From Mesorhizobium sp. WSM4313 (GTDB lineage: Bacteria > Pseudomonadota > Alphaproteobacteria > Rhizobiales > Rhizobiaceae): a DNA stretch of 64,000 nucleotides. The position numbers and the translations under genes are program-made. Each line of letters opens with the position of its first letter. Positions within the stretch are counted from its first letter, which is position 1. Below, in pieces: positions 55,001-62,455 of the stretch. The stretch lies in assembly GCF_002294725.1 (NCBI RefSeq), contig NZ_NSFT01000001.1, positions 558,001-622,000 of the forward strand. Reading direction: 5' to 3'. The notes below the pieces were generated by a model. That model was not told where the DNA came from. It saw only the letters and a list, made by a program, of their open reading frames with translations, and searched no databases.

Positions 55001-55148
55001 CCGCCGAAATCTGCGCCTCGAGATCCTCCATCGACGCCGCCATGTCGAGGCCGCCTTCGTCGCCGTTAAGGTCAAGGTCAAGCGCCTTTTCCAGTTCCGC
55101 GGCCACGTCATTCTCGAGAGACTTCGTCGTCGTTGGTTTCTTAGCCAT
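49020..55148 (-). CDS. gpr: Giant membrane-anchored coiled-coil protein, growth pole ring (GPR/RgsE) type
   Basis: A 2042-residue protein matching the Agrobacterium growth pole ring protein and Sinorhizobium RgsE, which form a ring at the growing pole and are needed for polar growth and rod shape. Layout: acidic N-terminus and Pro/Asn-rich linker (to about 130), two membrane helices (about 135-158 and 178-200), then some 1600 residues of helical coiled coil, a Pro/Ala/Gln-rich segment (about 1850-1930) and a compact conserved end (ALDHDASIELWNRYRRGE-like). Residues 543-1112 and 1204-1428 are repeat arrays with one-heptad length steps. Homology is recognised from size, topology and composition. 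Confidence 0.85.
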   Translation of the reverse strand: MAKKPTTTKSLENDVAAELEKALDLDLNGDEGGLDMAASMEDLEAQISAAADELAREGRSHRTEPANNPQPANPQPTNPQPPRASAAKPAELRPVEPRNGQPSGFTPPAGFTPANDDRQKDYKTLLHSLNRRASSTVYWVIAFISLAWIAGAGGLANLLFGPGIWKIRTFDQFFARPELIGLAVAAIVPVILFWAFAAMIRRAQEMRLAAQSMTEVAFRLAEPENLAQDRVMMIGQAVRREVAAMGEGIERTLARAVELETLVHGEVSQLERSYSENEARIRSLVDGLGSEREAVVTHAERVRASIASAHETLRDEIGSASDIIRDSILNASTKLSMTINNSGDTLIDRINESSTSIFDSVESRLDNITDRLSTSGEAFASLLDTRIAKLTDTTDGLTRSLTDLLDDRTNGMVSLLGGAARTLNSEFETSLSGIERTLAERGQALISEFQTRAEALDTGTQKLNAALEARARQINETLVERAREIAHTFAESKDQLSSMIDQGKTQIGADMADIISSTSSMLEARATDFAGRMEAARHVVSRSFDSDIQRLADARVGIEEAVENHSRALSESRERMAAAMQEDLAKFAEGRVAIDAAVTNQVQKLAEGRSLISRALEEDLRKVNESRAAIDASLGSHLEQLEEGRNRLSQVLNEDSGRLVQARTMIDEMVAGHVGKLAEGRNILARALEADLNKLQDSRASIDGLVAGQVEKIAEGRAVLAKALETDIIGIRGLIETHSTKLAEDRGELSRALESDLSGIRGLIDSHAGKLAEDRSLLSHTLEADLAKLAESRASIDGLVAGQVEKLAEGRDILKRALEADLNAIKGAIAGHSDKVLEDRSQLSKALETDLQAVSGVIADHQNRLVQDRSVLSKSLEDDLAKLAESRSSIDGLVAGQVEKLAEGRDILKRALEADLNTIQGAIVDHSQKITDHRAELSRALETDMANASGLMQTHADQLSQNRATLSKALEDDLAKLAESRAGIDGLVSGQVEKLAEGRDILKRALEADLAKLAESRSSIDGLVAGQVEKLAEGRDILRRALEADLQKLTESRSKIDDVIAGHVGKLSEGRNMLAKALEDDLVKLADARKDVDRSVSGHIDQIAARSSDISAAIAADVEKIEQAFSRQTGVIEERAGTMERALSTGVDNVRGVLEKTAVFVAGALRDKVMEITSTLHEQAGAAFSDADRKIAERAEQTSAALLARAEDIAQAFEAADRRLHERAQDTSNMLMARADDASNSLMARAEETADKLAARAGDIANTFDAADQKLVARAVETAQSLAARAGDILRNFEGADERLSMRISESAEALAARASDLGRIFDSADQHLISRIAEGSEALSSRASEIARIFDDADSRLVSRIASSTSTIGEHADTIVGAFAATEQRVADRARQTGQELAVHAREIEQALAGADERLAASASAAAARVEDQVASVENRLAYSAETMGQKLNEQVSSAEAQLISRANVIAETFTAVGQHIGQSTNEAARTIGANTRELNTMLAARSAEMAKILDETAKPLVERFAQGGSELQRSMEEVTERAAEKLRSENTNLVNALASRTAETLSAVEGARSSLADSVADLIGRMTTSSAQLGQLIDQAAVNLGQVEERLSGSTQSFATTTEKAAQTFASSARLVDSNTTRLTDLSSATLREVASIATKFDEHSRLLSSASNLLSSAQSNLEHTLERQSSLEDLAVGLVKKSEDLEKVMRSFENLVGQTMQTAEGRTMESAEKIRAAMADVVDSATRRFADATEEMRRTAGSIKSELDLTRAELKKGVIEMPEEAKESTSAIRRAVAEQINALKELSDIVAKSGRSGSSEQGEPRGLRPAPQAPARAAEPPLRRPPAPQPQQQSQPTARAPQAPLAETTLRGTLDLERPAEAPRRDPNGKPAQGGWVRDLLTNASREEELRPATPAEAPRATPAQRSPLHVMESLNSLSVDIARAIDHDASIELWNRYRRGERDVFTRRLYTLKGQQTFDEIRRKYQAEAEFRAAVDRYCEDFEKLLKDVSRNDRDNIMAQTYLTSDTGKVYTMLAHASGRLQ
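50865..51539 (-). repeat. Second coding repeat array in GPR (units of 29 and 22 residues)
   Basis: Residues 1204-1428: eight units such as ARAGDIANTFDAADQKLVAR (first 20 of 29 residues). Seven units are 29 residues and the second is 22, exactly one heptad shorter. The F-x-x-A-D core is kept in most units. Units are diverged at the DNA level. Confidence 0.75.
51813..53522 (-). repeat. Coding repeat array in GPR (units of 36 and 29 residues)
   Basis: Residues 543-1112: seventeen units beginning with a (A/S/T)-L-E-x-D-L motif. Eleven are 36 residues (core SIDGLVAGQVEKLAEGRDIL) and six are 29 residues, lacking one heptad (KLAESRS). Order: five long, then three sets of short-short-long, then three long. 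Some units are nearly identical in DNA (for example near 52030, 52140, 52430 and 52700), which suggests recent duplication or gene conversion. Confidence 0.85.
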
Positions 55149-55443
55149 GCCTTCGCTACCCTGTACTAGCTGCCGCGGGACTTATGATTTTGGCCTGATT
55201 CTGGCCCGATTCTGGCTTGTCTATCCCGCGCAGGAGGCTGAAAAATGGACCTTCGTATCGTAATGACACACCGGGGTAAAGAAAACATGCATTCCGGGCG
55301 ATACGTAAAACTTTAAATATAAGGTTAACGGAGACGTGATCCGGCTGCCTCCGTGACAACATTTTTCCTCTGCAGTCGTTAACCCGTTGGCGACCGGGAG
55401 CGCCTATTTTCGTGGGCCCGTCTGCCCGCTTGATGGAGTTGCA

Positions 55444-55818
55444 GTGCGTATGCGTGGCGAAAGTGGTATTGCGTTTTCCATGCCGGGGGGCGACGCCTCC
55501 GGAACGGCTGGAGCCCGACCGGTGGATCTCGGCCATCTGGCACGCCAGACAATGGGCGACCGCGACCTCGAACGCGAGGTGCTGGCGCTGTTCGTGCACC
55601 AGTCGCTGTCGGTCCGTGACCAGATCGCGGATGCCGACGCGAGGCAAAGGGTGCTTCTGGCGCATGGCCTGAAGGGCTCGGCGCGCGGCATCGGCGCCTT
55701 TGCGGTGGCCGACTGCGCGGCGATCATCGAAACCCAGCCGGAAGACGTCCGGGCGCTCAGGCGGCTCAGCACGCTGATCGAGGAAGTGCGCGACTTCATC
55801 GCCGGCATCAGCCGCTAG
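55444..55818 (+). CDS. Hpt domain protein (124 aa)
   Basis: A histidine phosphotransfer protein: the phospho-acceptor is H74 in AHGLKGSARGIGA, the usual H-x-L-K-G-S motif inside a four-helix bundle. No kinase or receiver domain is present, so it relays phosphate between partners encoded elsewhere. The GTG at 55444 is chosen because GGAG lies five bases before it; ATG 55450 is an alternative. It is divergent from the GPR gene across a 295-base gap, so shared regulation is possible. Confidence 0.85.
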   Translation: MRMRGESGIAFSMPGGDASGTAGARPVDLGHLARQTMGDRDLEREVLALFVHQSLSVRDQIADADARQRVLLAHGLKGSARGIGAFAVADCAAIIETQPEDVRALRRLSTLIEEVRDFIAGISR

Positions 55819-55919
55819 TATCCCGCCTTTCTGAAAAACGTCATTTCGTGGCGCTTTCGCGCCGCAGTTGACTTGTCCGGCAGAGTGATTATCTCGGCTG
55901 CGACTCCTCAGGTGACTTA

Positions 55920-56240
55920 ATGACCAAGCTGACTTACATCGCCCATGACGGGACCCGATTTGACGTGGAAGCCGAAAACGGCTCGACGGTGATGGAAAAT
56001 GCAATCCGCAACGCGGTGCCCGGCATCGAAGCCGAATGCGGCGGCGCCTGTGCCTGCGCGACCTGCCATGTCTATGTCGACGAAGCATGGACAGCGGAGG
56101 TCGGCGAGCCGGAGGCGATGGAGGAGGACATGCTGGACTTCGCCTACGAGGTCCAGCCGAACTCGCGCCTCTCATGCCAGATCAAGGTGCGCGACGCGCT
56201 GGACGGGCTGGTGGTTCGGGTCCCCGCGCGCCAGGGTTAA
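55920..56240 (+). CDS. 2Fe-2S ferredoxin
   Basis: A 106-residue plant/adrenodoxin-type ferredoxin. Cluster ligands are C40, C46, C49 ([11 protein letters not shown]) and C86 (RLSCQI); C44 is an extra Cys in the loop. The acidic [12 protein letters not shown] helix is typical of adrenodoxin-like members (FdxB/FdVI) that serve P450s or Fe-S assembly. The ATG at 55920 follows AGGTGACTTA. A ferredoxin reductase-like gene lies just beyond a repeat element and is a likely partner. Confidence 0.93.
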   Translation: MTKLTYIAHDGTRFDVEAENGSTVMENAIRNAVPGIEAECGGACACATCHVYVDEAWTAEVGEPEAMEEDMLDFAYEVQPNSRLSCQIKVRDALDGLVVRVPARQG

Positions 56241-57566
<1,326 letters not shown>

Positions 57567-57708
57567 GGCGTATTGATATTCAGGTGATGCCGGACTGCGA
57601 AGGGCAGCTTGCTGCGCTTCCGGTGCTCACGTACTTCAAGTACGCTCCGCTCCGGTTCTCGGAAACTGCCCTTCTCGACTCGGCCTGACCTGAATCTCAA
57701 CACACCTT
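57567..57708. repeat. MITE-like repeat family 4, copy 2
   Basis: A 142-base copy starting GGCGTATTGATATTCAGGTG and ending CCTGAATCTCAACACACCTT. It abuts the reductase stop codon. The centre has a CACGTACTTCAAGTACG palindrome not in copy 1, so the two differ by an internal exchange or deletion. Confidence 0.8.
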
Positions 57709-57716
57709 CAAGCGAT

Positions 57717-59201
57717 CTACTCCGCAAGAGCGGGCGCGGTTTGCTCGTCGTGGCCGCGCAGTTCCTTTTCGGGCATCAGGGCCAGCGTGATCAGGGCCAG
57801 AACGAGCGTTGCTCCGGCGGCGACGAATATCATCACGAACGGCAACGCCGATGCCGGTTGGATATGCGTGTGCGAGCCTTCTGAGGACAGTGGCAGGCCG
57901 TAGCCGAGCGCGACGGCGCCGAGCATGGCCACGCCGAGCGCGCCGCCCAGCGTGCGCAGGAAGGTCAGAACGCCCGTCGCGACACCGAGATGCGCGCGAT
58001 CGACGGCATTCTGGACCGAGACGGTGGCAACCGGGAATGTCGTTCCGCTGCCAAGGCCGATCAGAGTCGTCAGGATTTCCACCTCGAGCAGCGAGGCGTG
58101 TTCCGCAATGGCACTGAGCACGCCAATGCAGACGATGGCCAGCCCGACGCCGATCATCGCGATGCGCTTGTAGTGGACAAAGCGCGGGATCGTGCGGCCG
58201 CTGAAGGTCGCGCCGGCGACCGTGCCGAGCAGGAGGCCAAGCATCGCGGTGCCGGATTCGCTGACCGAAAGCCCGACGACCGATTGCAGATAGACCGGCA
58301 GGTATACCGACGCGCCGATATTTGCGGCCTGCAGGAGGAACATCGACAGTGTGCCGGCGAGCACGATCGGGTTGCTCAAGACCTCGAGCGAGATCAAAGG
58401 CTCGGCCGCCTTGAGCAGCCTGAGCGCGAAGAAGGCCCAGAACACCGCCGAGCAGGCAACCAGCCCAAGGATTTCGCGGGAAAACCAGGGATAGGCACTG
58501 CCGCCCCAGCTGAGCGCCAGGAGCAGAAGCGTTGTGGCGATAACCAGCAGCACGGCGCCCAAGCCGTCGATGCGATGGTTCTTGGCCGCGACCGGCAGCT
58601 TCTTCAACGGGTTGTTGATGATGGCCATGGCCAGGAAGCCGATAGGCAGGTTGATCCAGAAGATCAGCGACCAGTGCAGATGCTCGGCAAACACGCCGCC
58701 GAGCAGCGGGCCGGCGACGCTGGCGACCGCCCATGTGCCTGCGATCCAGGCCGCATAGCGGGCGCGCTCGCGCGGCGGCACGAGGTCGCCGATGACCGTC
58801 TGGGCCAGCGCGAAGAGACCGCCGCCGCCGGCGCCCTGGATGGCGCGGCCGATGACCAGCACCAGCATGTTGGGAGCGAGCGCGCTGACCAGCGACCCGA
58901 GCAGGAAGACGAGGATGGCGGCGTAGATGACAGGGCGGCGCCCGTAGACATCGGAAATCTTGCCGTAGAGCGGCGCCATCGCGGTCGCGGTCAGAAGATA
59001 GCCGGTGACGATCCACGGCAGATATTCGGCATGGCCGAGCGCGCCGGCGATCGTCGGCAGGGCAGGGGCTACGATGGTCTGATCAAGGGCCGCCAGCAGC
59101 ATCGACAACAGCACGCCGCCGATGATGGCATTCTTCTCGCTCTCGCTCATCATCGGCGCGGCTTTCGGCGCCATCGCCTGGTTCTCGACGGTCTGGTCCA
59201 T
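57717..59201 (-). CDS. DHA2 family multidrug MFS transporter
   Basis: A 494-residue drug:proton antiporter of the EmrB/QacA type, with 14 predicted membrane helices. The first-helix LDQTIVAPALPTIAGALG motif and the WIVTGYLLTATAMAPLYGKI region, then SDVYGRRPV (motif A), are diagnostic. No MFP (EmrA) partner gene is adjacent. The ATG at 59201 is the natural start. It stands alone on the minus strand. Confidence 0.93.
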   Translation of the reverse strand: MDQTVENQAMAPKAAPMMSESEKNAIIGGVLLSMLLAALDQTIVAPALPTIAGALGHAEYLPWIVTGYLLTATAMAPLYGKISDVYGRRPVIYAAILVFLLGSLVSALAPNMLVLVIGRAIQGAGGGGLFALAQTVIGDLVPPRERARYAAWIAGTWAVASVAGPLLGGVFAEHLHWSLIFWINLPIGFLAMAIINNPLKKLPVAAKNHRIDGLGAVLLVIATTLLLLALSWGGSAYPWFSREILGLVACSAVFWAFFALRLLKAAEPLISLEVLSNPIVLAGTLSMFLLQAANIGASVYLPVYLQSVVGLSVSESGTAMLGLLLGTVAGATFSGRTIPRFVHYKRIAMIGVGLAIVCIGVLSAIAEHASLLEVEILTTLIGLGSGTTFPVATVSVQNAVDRAHLGVATGVLTFLRTLGGALGVAMLGAVALGYGLPLSSEGSHTHIQPASALPFVMIFVAAGATLVLALITLALMPEKELRGHDEQTAPALAE

Positions 59202-59409
59202 GCGTCATTCTTTCAAAGGCTGGTGCTTGGCGCGCAAGGCGGCTCTGGCCGCTCACGCCTGTCATTTCTCATCGTGGATAGCGGCTCGAGCGTTTGGAAC
59301 CCGCTATATGTCGTTCGATATAGACCGATTTCGACCGTCCTTCGAAAGTTTTCCCGGTCTGGCACCATGCTTGGGCGAAATTGGCCCCGGACAGGGCTCG
59401 GCTCTCAAG

Positions 59410-60030
59410 TCAAGGCGGCGGCAGCTGGCCGGCTTCGACACGCTCCATCCGGTAGCGCATCAGCCGAAGGATACGGCTTTCGAAATTGACGCTTTCGACG
59501 CGATCGAAGCGGACCTGGTCCTGATCGTGCCTGGCGAGCTCGGCTGCCTGGACCGCGGCGGCGTTGAGCTTCGCCTGCTCGCAGGTCTTTTGCGGCGGGA
59601 GTGCCTTCAGCGCATCCTCGAGCAGGCGCGCATGGTTCTTGGCGATCTCGACATGGCGCTCCTCATGCCGCTTGATGTCGGCCGAGAGCGTATCCCAGAC
59701 CAGCCTGACGCCGGGATCGGATTTGCGCGGGCGCCGCCATTCGGGGAGGATCACCTTGACCTTCAAGGTGACGGCCGCGTCGGCAATGCGGCAGGACCCG
59801 GCGCTCTGCGCGTAGCTGATGCGGGTGGTGAAGGCCATTTGGGTGGCGCCGGGATGCCGCGAGCCGGTGCTCTTCACCTCGGGGCCGTTTCTCGACAGCT
59901 GGTTCTGGATATCGTCGAGCGTGCGGCCGCCGACGCTGAAATAGCTGTAGGTCTTGACCAGACTGGCCGCGCCCGCCGGCAGGGCAGTGAGCGAGAGCAT
60001 CAGGGCGCAGAGCAGGGAGCGGTTCATCAT
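59410..60030 (-). CDS. DUF922 exported putative zinc protease
   Basis: A 206-residue protein with a signal peptide (LLCALMLSLTALPAGAAS) and a DUF922 domain. The HEERH motif at the centre (SADIKRHEERHVEIAKNHAR) is an HExxH zinc-binding signature typical of the family, and TYSYFSVGGRTLDDIQ is the conserved start. It would act in the periplasm; substrate unknown. Two ATGs are adjacent (60030 and 60027). Divergent from folP. Confidence 0.85.
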   Translation of the reverse strand: MMNRSLLCALMLSLTALPAGAASLVKTYSYFSVGGRTLDDIQNQLSRNGPEVKSTGSRHPGATQMAFTTRISYAQSAGSCRIADAAVTLKVKVILPEWRRPRKSDPGVRLVWDTLSADIKRHEERHVEIAKNHARLLEDALKALPPQKTCEQAKLNAAAVQAAELARHDQDQVRFDRVESVNFESRILRLMRYRMERVEAGQLPPP

Positions 60031-60114
60031 ATTGCCTCTTCACGCACCTTGCTTTAGGGCCGTCGCCAGCGCAACGGAATTGATTTCGCGCGGATCACGC
60101 ATGGTTGATGGACA

Positions 60115-60969
60115 ATGACGACAAGGCGATGGCAGCTGGCGCATGGACGCTATCTCGACCTCGGTCCGAAGGCGGTCGTCGCCGGCATCCTCAACGTGAC
60201 GCCCGACAGCTTTTCGGACGGCGGCCTGTTCATCGCGCCCGAGAAGGCGCTGGAGCAGGCGCACCGCATGGTGAAGCAGGGCGCGGCGATCATCGACGTC
60301 GGCGGGGAATCGACGCGGCCCGGTTTCGCCCCGATCTCCGCCGAGGAAGAACAGGCGCGCGTGCTGCCGGTCATCGCGGCGCTCGCCGCTTCCGGCGAGG
60401 CGCTGATCTCGGTCGACACCTATCGCGAGGACACCGCGCGGCTTGGCGTCGCCGCCGGCGCCCATATCGTCAACGACGTCTGGGGGCTGCAACGTGAGCC
60501 GGGCATCGCGCGCGTCGCGGCCGAGACAGGCGCCGGGCTCGTCATCATGCATACCGGGCGCGAACGGCAGAAGCTGCCCGACGTGATCGAGGACGAGTTC
60601 CTGTTCCTGCGCAAATCGCTGGAGATCGCGCGCGCCGGCAATGTCGCCGACAGCCAGATCGTGCTCGATGCCGGCTTCGGCTTCGCCAAGGAAACGGCGG
60701 AGGAAAACCTCGACCTGATGGCGCGTTTTTCCGAGCTTCAGGCGCTCGGCTACCCGTTGATGGCCGGAACCTCGCGCAAGCGCTTCATCGGCACCGCCAC
60801 CGGGCGCGATCCCGCGGAACGGGCTGCCGGCACGGCGGCCACCAGTGTCATCCTGCGCTTGAAGGGAGCCGACCTGTTTCGCGTCCACGATGTCGCAATC
60901 AACGTGGATGCGCTGGCGGTCACCGATGCTATGCTTCAACGCGAAACCGAGCTTCCTTCCGGACACTGA
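60115..60969 (+). CDS. folP: Dihydropteroate synthase
   Basis: A 284-residue TIM-barrel enzyme that joins p-aminobenzoate to the pterin pyrophosphate; the sulfonamide target. GILNVTPDSFSDGG spans residues 24-37, and IIDVGGESTRPGF and the late GTSRKRFIG are pterin and phosphate contacts. It opens a three-gene folate operon and ends two bases before folB. Confidence 0.97.
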   Translation: MTTRRWQLAHGRYLDLGPKAVVAGILNVTPDSFSDGGLFIAPEKALEQAHRMVKQGAAIIDVGGESTRPGFAPISAEEEQARVLPVIAALAASGEALISVDTYREDTARLGVAAGAHIVNDVWGLQREPGIARVAAETGAGLVIMHTGRERQKLPDVIEDEFLFLRKSLEIARAGNVADSQIVLDAGFGFAKETAEENLDLMARFSELQALGYPLMAGTSRKRFIGTATGRDPAERAAGTAATSVILRLKGADLFRVHDVAINVDALAVTDAMLQRETELPSGH

Positions 60970-60971
60970 TC

Positions 60972-61331
60972 ATGTACCTCATCCGCATGAAGAACTGCGC
61001 CTTCTTCGCCCGCCACGGCGTGCTGGACGAGGAGGAGACGCTTGGCCAGCGTTTCTACGTCGATGCCGAGCTGACGGTCGAGCCCAGCCGGCCGCTGACT
61101 GAGGATTCCATCGAAGACACCGTCAATTATGGCGTCGCCTTCTCGGTTATCGAAAAGATCGTGACCGGACATCGCCGCTTCCTGATCGAGGCGCTGGCGC
61201 TGGAGGTGGCGAAGGCGCTGACAGCGCGATTCTCGCAGATCAGGAAAGCCGCGATCACCGTGCGCAAGCCGAACGCCCCGGTGCCGGGCGTGCTCGATCA
61301 TGTCGAGGTGACCGTTGTCTGGCCAGAATAG
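60972..61331 (+). CDS. folB: Dihydroneopterin aldolase
   Basis: A 119-residue subunit that cleaves dihydroneopterin to the hydroxymethylpterin used by FolK. Family features are NCAFFARHGVLDEEETLGQR, the Glu in LGQRFYVD, and the Lys in the C-terminal IRKAAITVRKPNAP. Forms a ring-shaped oligomer. Its last 17 bases overlap the start of folK. Confidence 0.95.
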   Translation: MYLIRMKNCAFFARHGVLDEEETLGQRFYVDAELTVEPSRPLTEDSIEDTVNYGVAFSVIEKIVTGHRRFLIEALALEVAKALTARFSQIRKAAITVRKPNAPVPGVLDHVEVTVVWPE

Positions 61332-61827
61332 CGCCGTCTACCTCAGTCTCGGCGGCAATCTCGGCGAGCCGGCGAAGTCCATGGGCGCGGCATTGCGCAT
61401 GCTGGACGGCGACGACGCGACGCGCGTCACCGCCGTCTCGTCGCTCTACCGCACGCCTCCTTGGGGCAAGCTCGACCAGCCCGATTTCCTCAATGCCGCC
61501 GCCGCGATCGAGACGGCGCTTTCGCCACGCGCGCTGCTTGAGCTTTGCCTCGATGTCGAGAAGCGGCTGAAGCGCGTGCGCGAGGAGCGCTGGGGGCCGC
61601 GCCTCATCGATATCGACATCCTGGTGTTCGGCGAGCGGGTGATCCACGAGACCGGGCTCGAAGTGCCGCATCCGCGCATGCTGGAGCGCGCCTTCGTGCT
61701 GGCGCCGCTGGCCGAGATCGCGCCAGGGCTTTCGGTCGGCGGCAGGAGCGTGTCGGAACGGCTCGAAGCCCTCGATACGTCCGGCATCGAGCGGCTGCCT
61801 TCGGGCCGCGAATGGTGGCTCGGCTGA
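61315..61827 (+). CDS. folK: Hydroxymethyldihydropterin pyrophosphokinase
   Basis: A 170-residue kinase making the pterin pyrophosphate for FolP. YLSLGGNLGEP opens the protein; PPWGKLDQPDFLNA and the RWGPRLIDIDIL signature bind pterin and Mg-ATP. The only plausible start is TTG at 61315, with GAGGTG five bases before it, overlapping folB by 17 bases. A rare start codon could keep FolK low. Followed by a palindromic repeat. Confidence 0.95.
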   Translation: MSGQNSAVYLSLGGNLGEPAKSMGAALRMLDGDDATRVTAVSSLYRTPPWGKLDQPDFLNAAAAIETALSPRALLELCLDVEKRLKRVREERWGPRLIDIDILVFGERVIHETGLEVPHPRMLERAFVLAPLAEIAPGLSVGGRSVSERLEALDTSGIERLPSGREWWLG

Positions 61828-61839
61828 TTTTGCATTGTC

Positions 61840-61882
61840 GCAATTCCGGACGGAAAACCGCCCACACTTTTCCTGGAATTGC
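61840..61882. repeat. GCAATTCC...GGAATTGC palindromic repeat, copy 2
   Basis: Starts GCAATTCCGGACGGAAAACC and ends TTTTCCTGGAATTGC, nearly the same as 17039-17082. It lies between the convergent folK and DUF924 stops. Confidence 0.8.
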
Positions 61883-61897
61883 TCCGAAGCCGGCCGG

Positions 61898-62446
61898 TCA
61901 GCCGGAAAACCCGCCGCCGTCCAAAAATGCCTGCTCCTCGGCCGTCGTCGCACGGCCGAGCATGCGGTTGCGGTGCGGAAAGCGACCGAAGCGCTGGACG
62001 ATCTCCAGATGTTCATTGGCGTATTTAAGATAGTCCGGCGCTCGCTCGGCGGTGAGTTCCACCGACCGTTCCTGATCCGCCAGCACTTCGGAATGCTCGA
62101 ACGGCAGATAGAGGAAGACGCGAAACAGTTCTTCCAGCTCGAGGTCCTGACCGGCGGCGATCGCCCTGTCGGCGAAGTATCTGGCGAGCGGATCGGTCGC
62201 GTACATGTGGCCGGTGCCGCGGAAGCAGTTGCGCGGGAACTGATCGAGCAGGATCATCAACGCCAGCGATCCTTCGGCATGCCCATTCCAGTCGTCGCAT
62301 TCGCGCCGCGCAGCGGCGTAATGCAGCTCGAGAAAGCGGCCGCGGAAATCGGCGTCGAAGGCGTCGCTCTTTTCGAACCAGGCGTCCTCGCCGGCGTCGC
62401 GCCAGAATGCGATGACCGAAAGCGCTCGCGGATCAAGCTCTGCCAT
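61898..62446 (-). CDS. DUF924 family protein
   Basis: A 182-residue all-helical protein of DUF924: VIAFWRDAGEDAWFEKSDAF, then LALMILLDQFPRNCFRGTGH and YLPFEHSEVLADQERSVELT are the conserved blocks (L-D-Q-F-P-R-N being diagnostic). Tetratricopeptide-like fold, function unknown. It starts nine bases after the antiporter stop, so it is probably the last gene of that transcript. Confidence 0.92.
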   Translation of the reverse strand: MAELDPRALSVIAFWRDAGEDAWFEKSDAFDADFRGRFLELHYAAARRECDDWNGHAEGSLALMILLDQFPRNCFRGTGHMYATDPLARYFADRAIAAGQDLELEELFRVFLYLPFEHSEVLADQERSVELTAERAPDYLKYANEHLEIVQRFGRFPHRNRMLGRATTAEEQAFLDGGGFSG

Positions 62447-62455
62447 ATTTGCCTC

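Noticed and set aside
57567..57708. Hairpin after the reductase gene as a simple terminator
   Set aside because: A related copy lies on the other side of the gene and the ends form terminal inverted repeats, so a repeat element is the better description.
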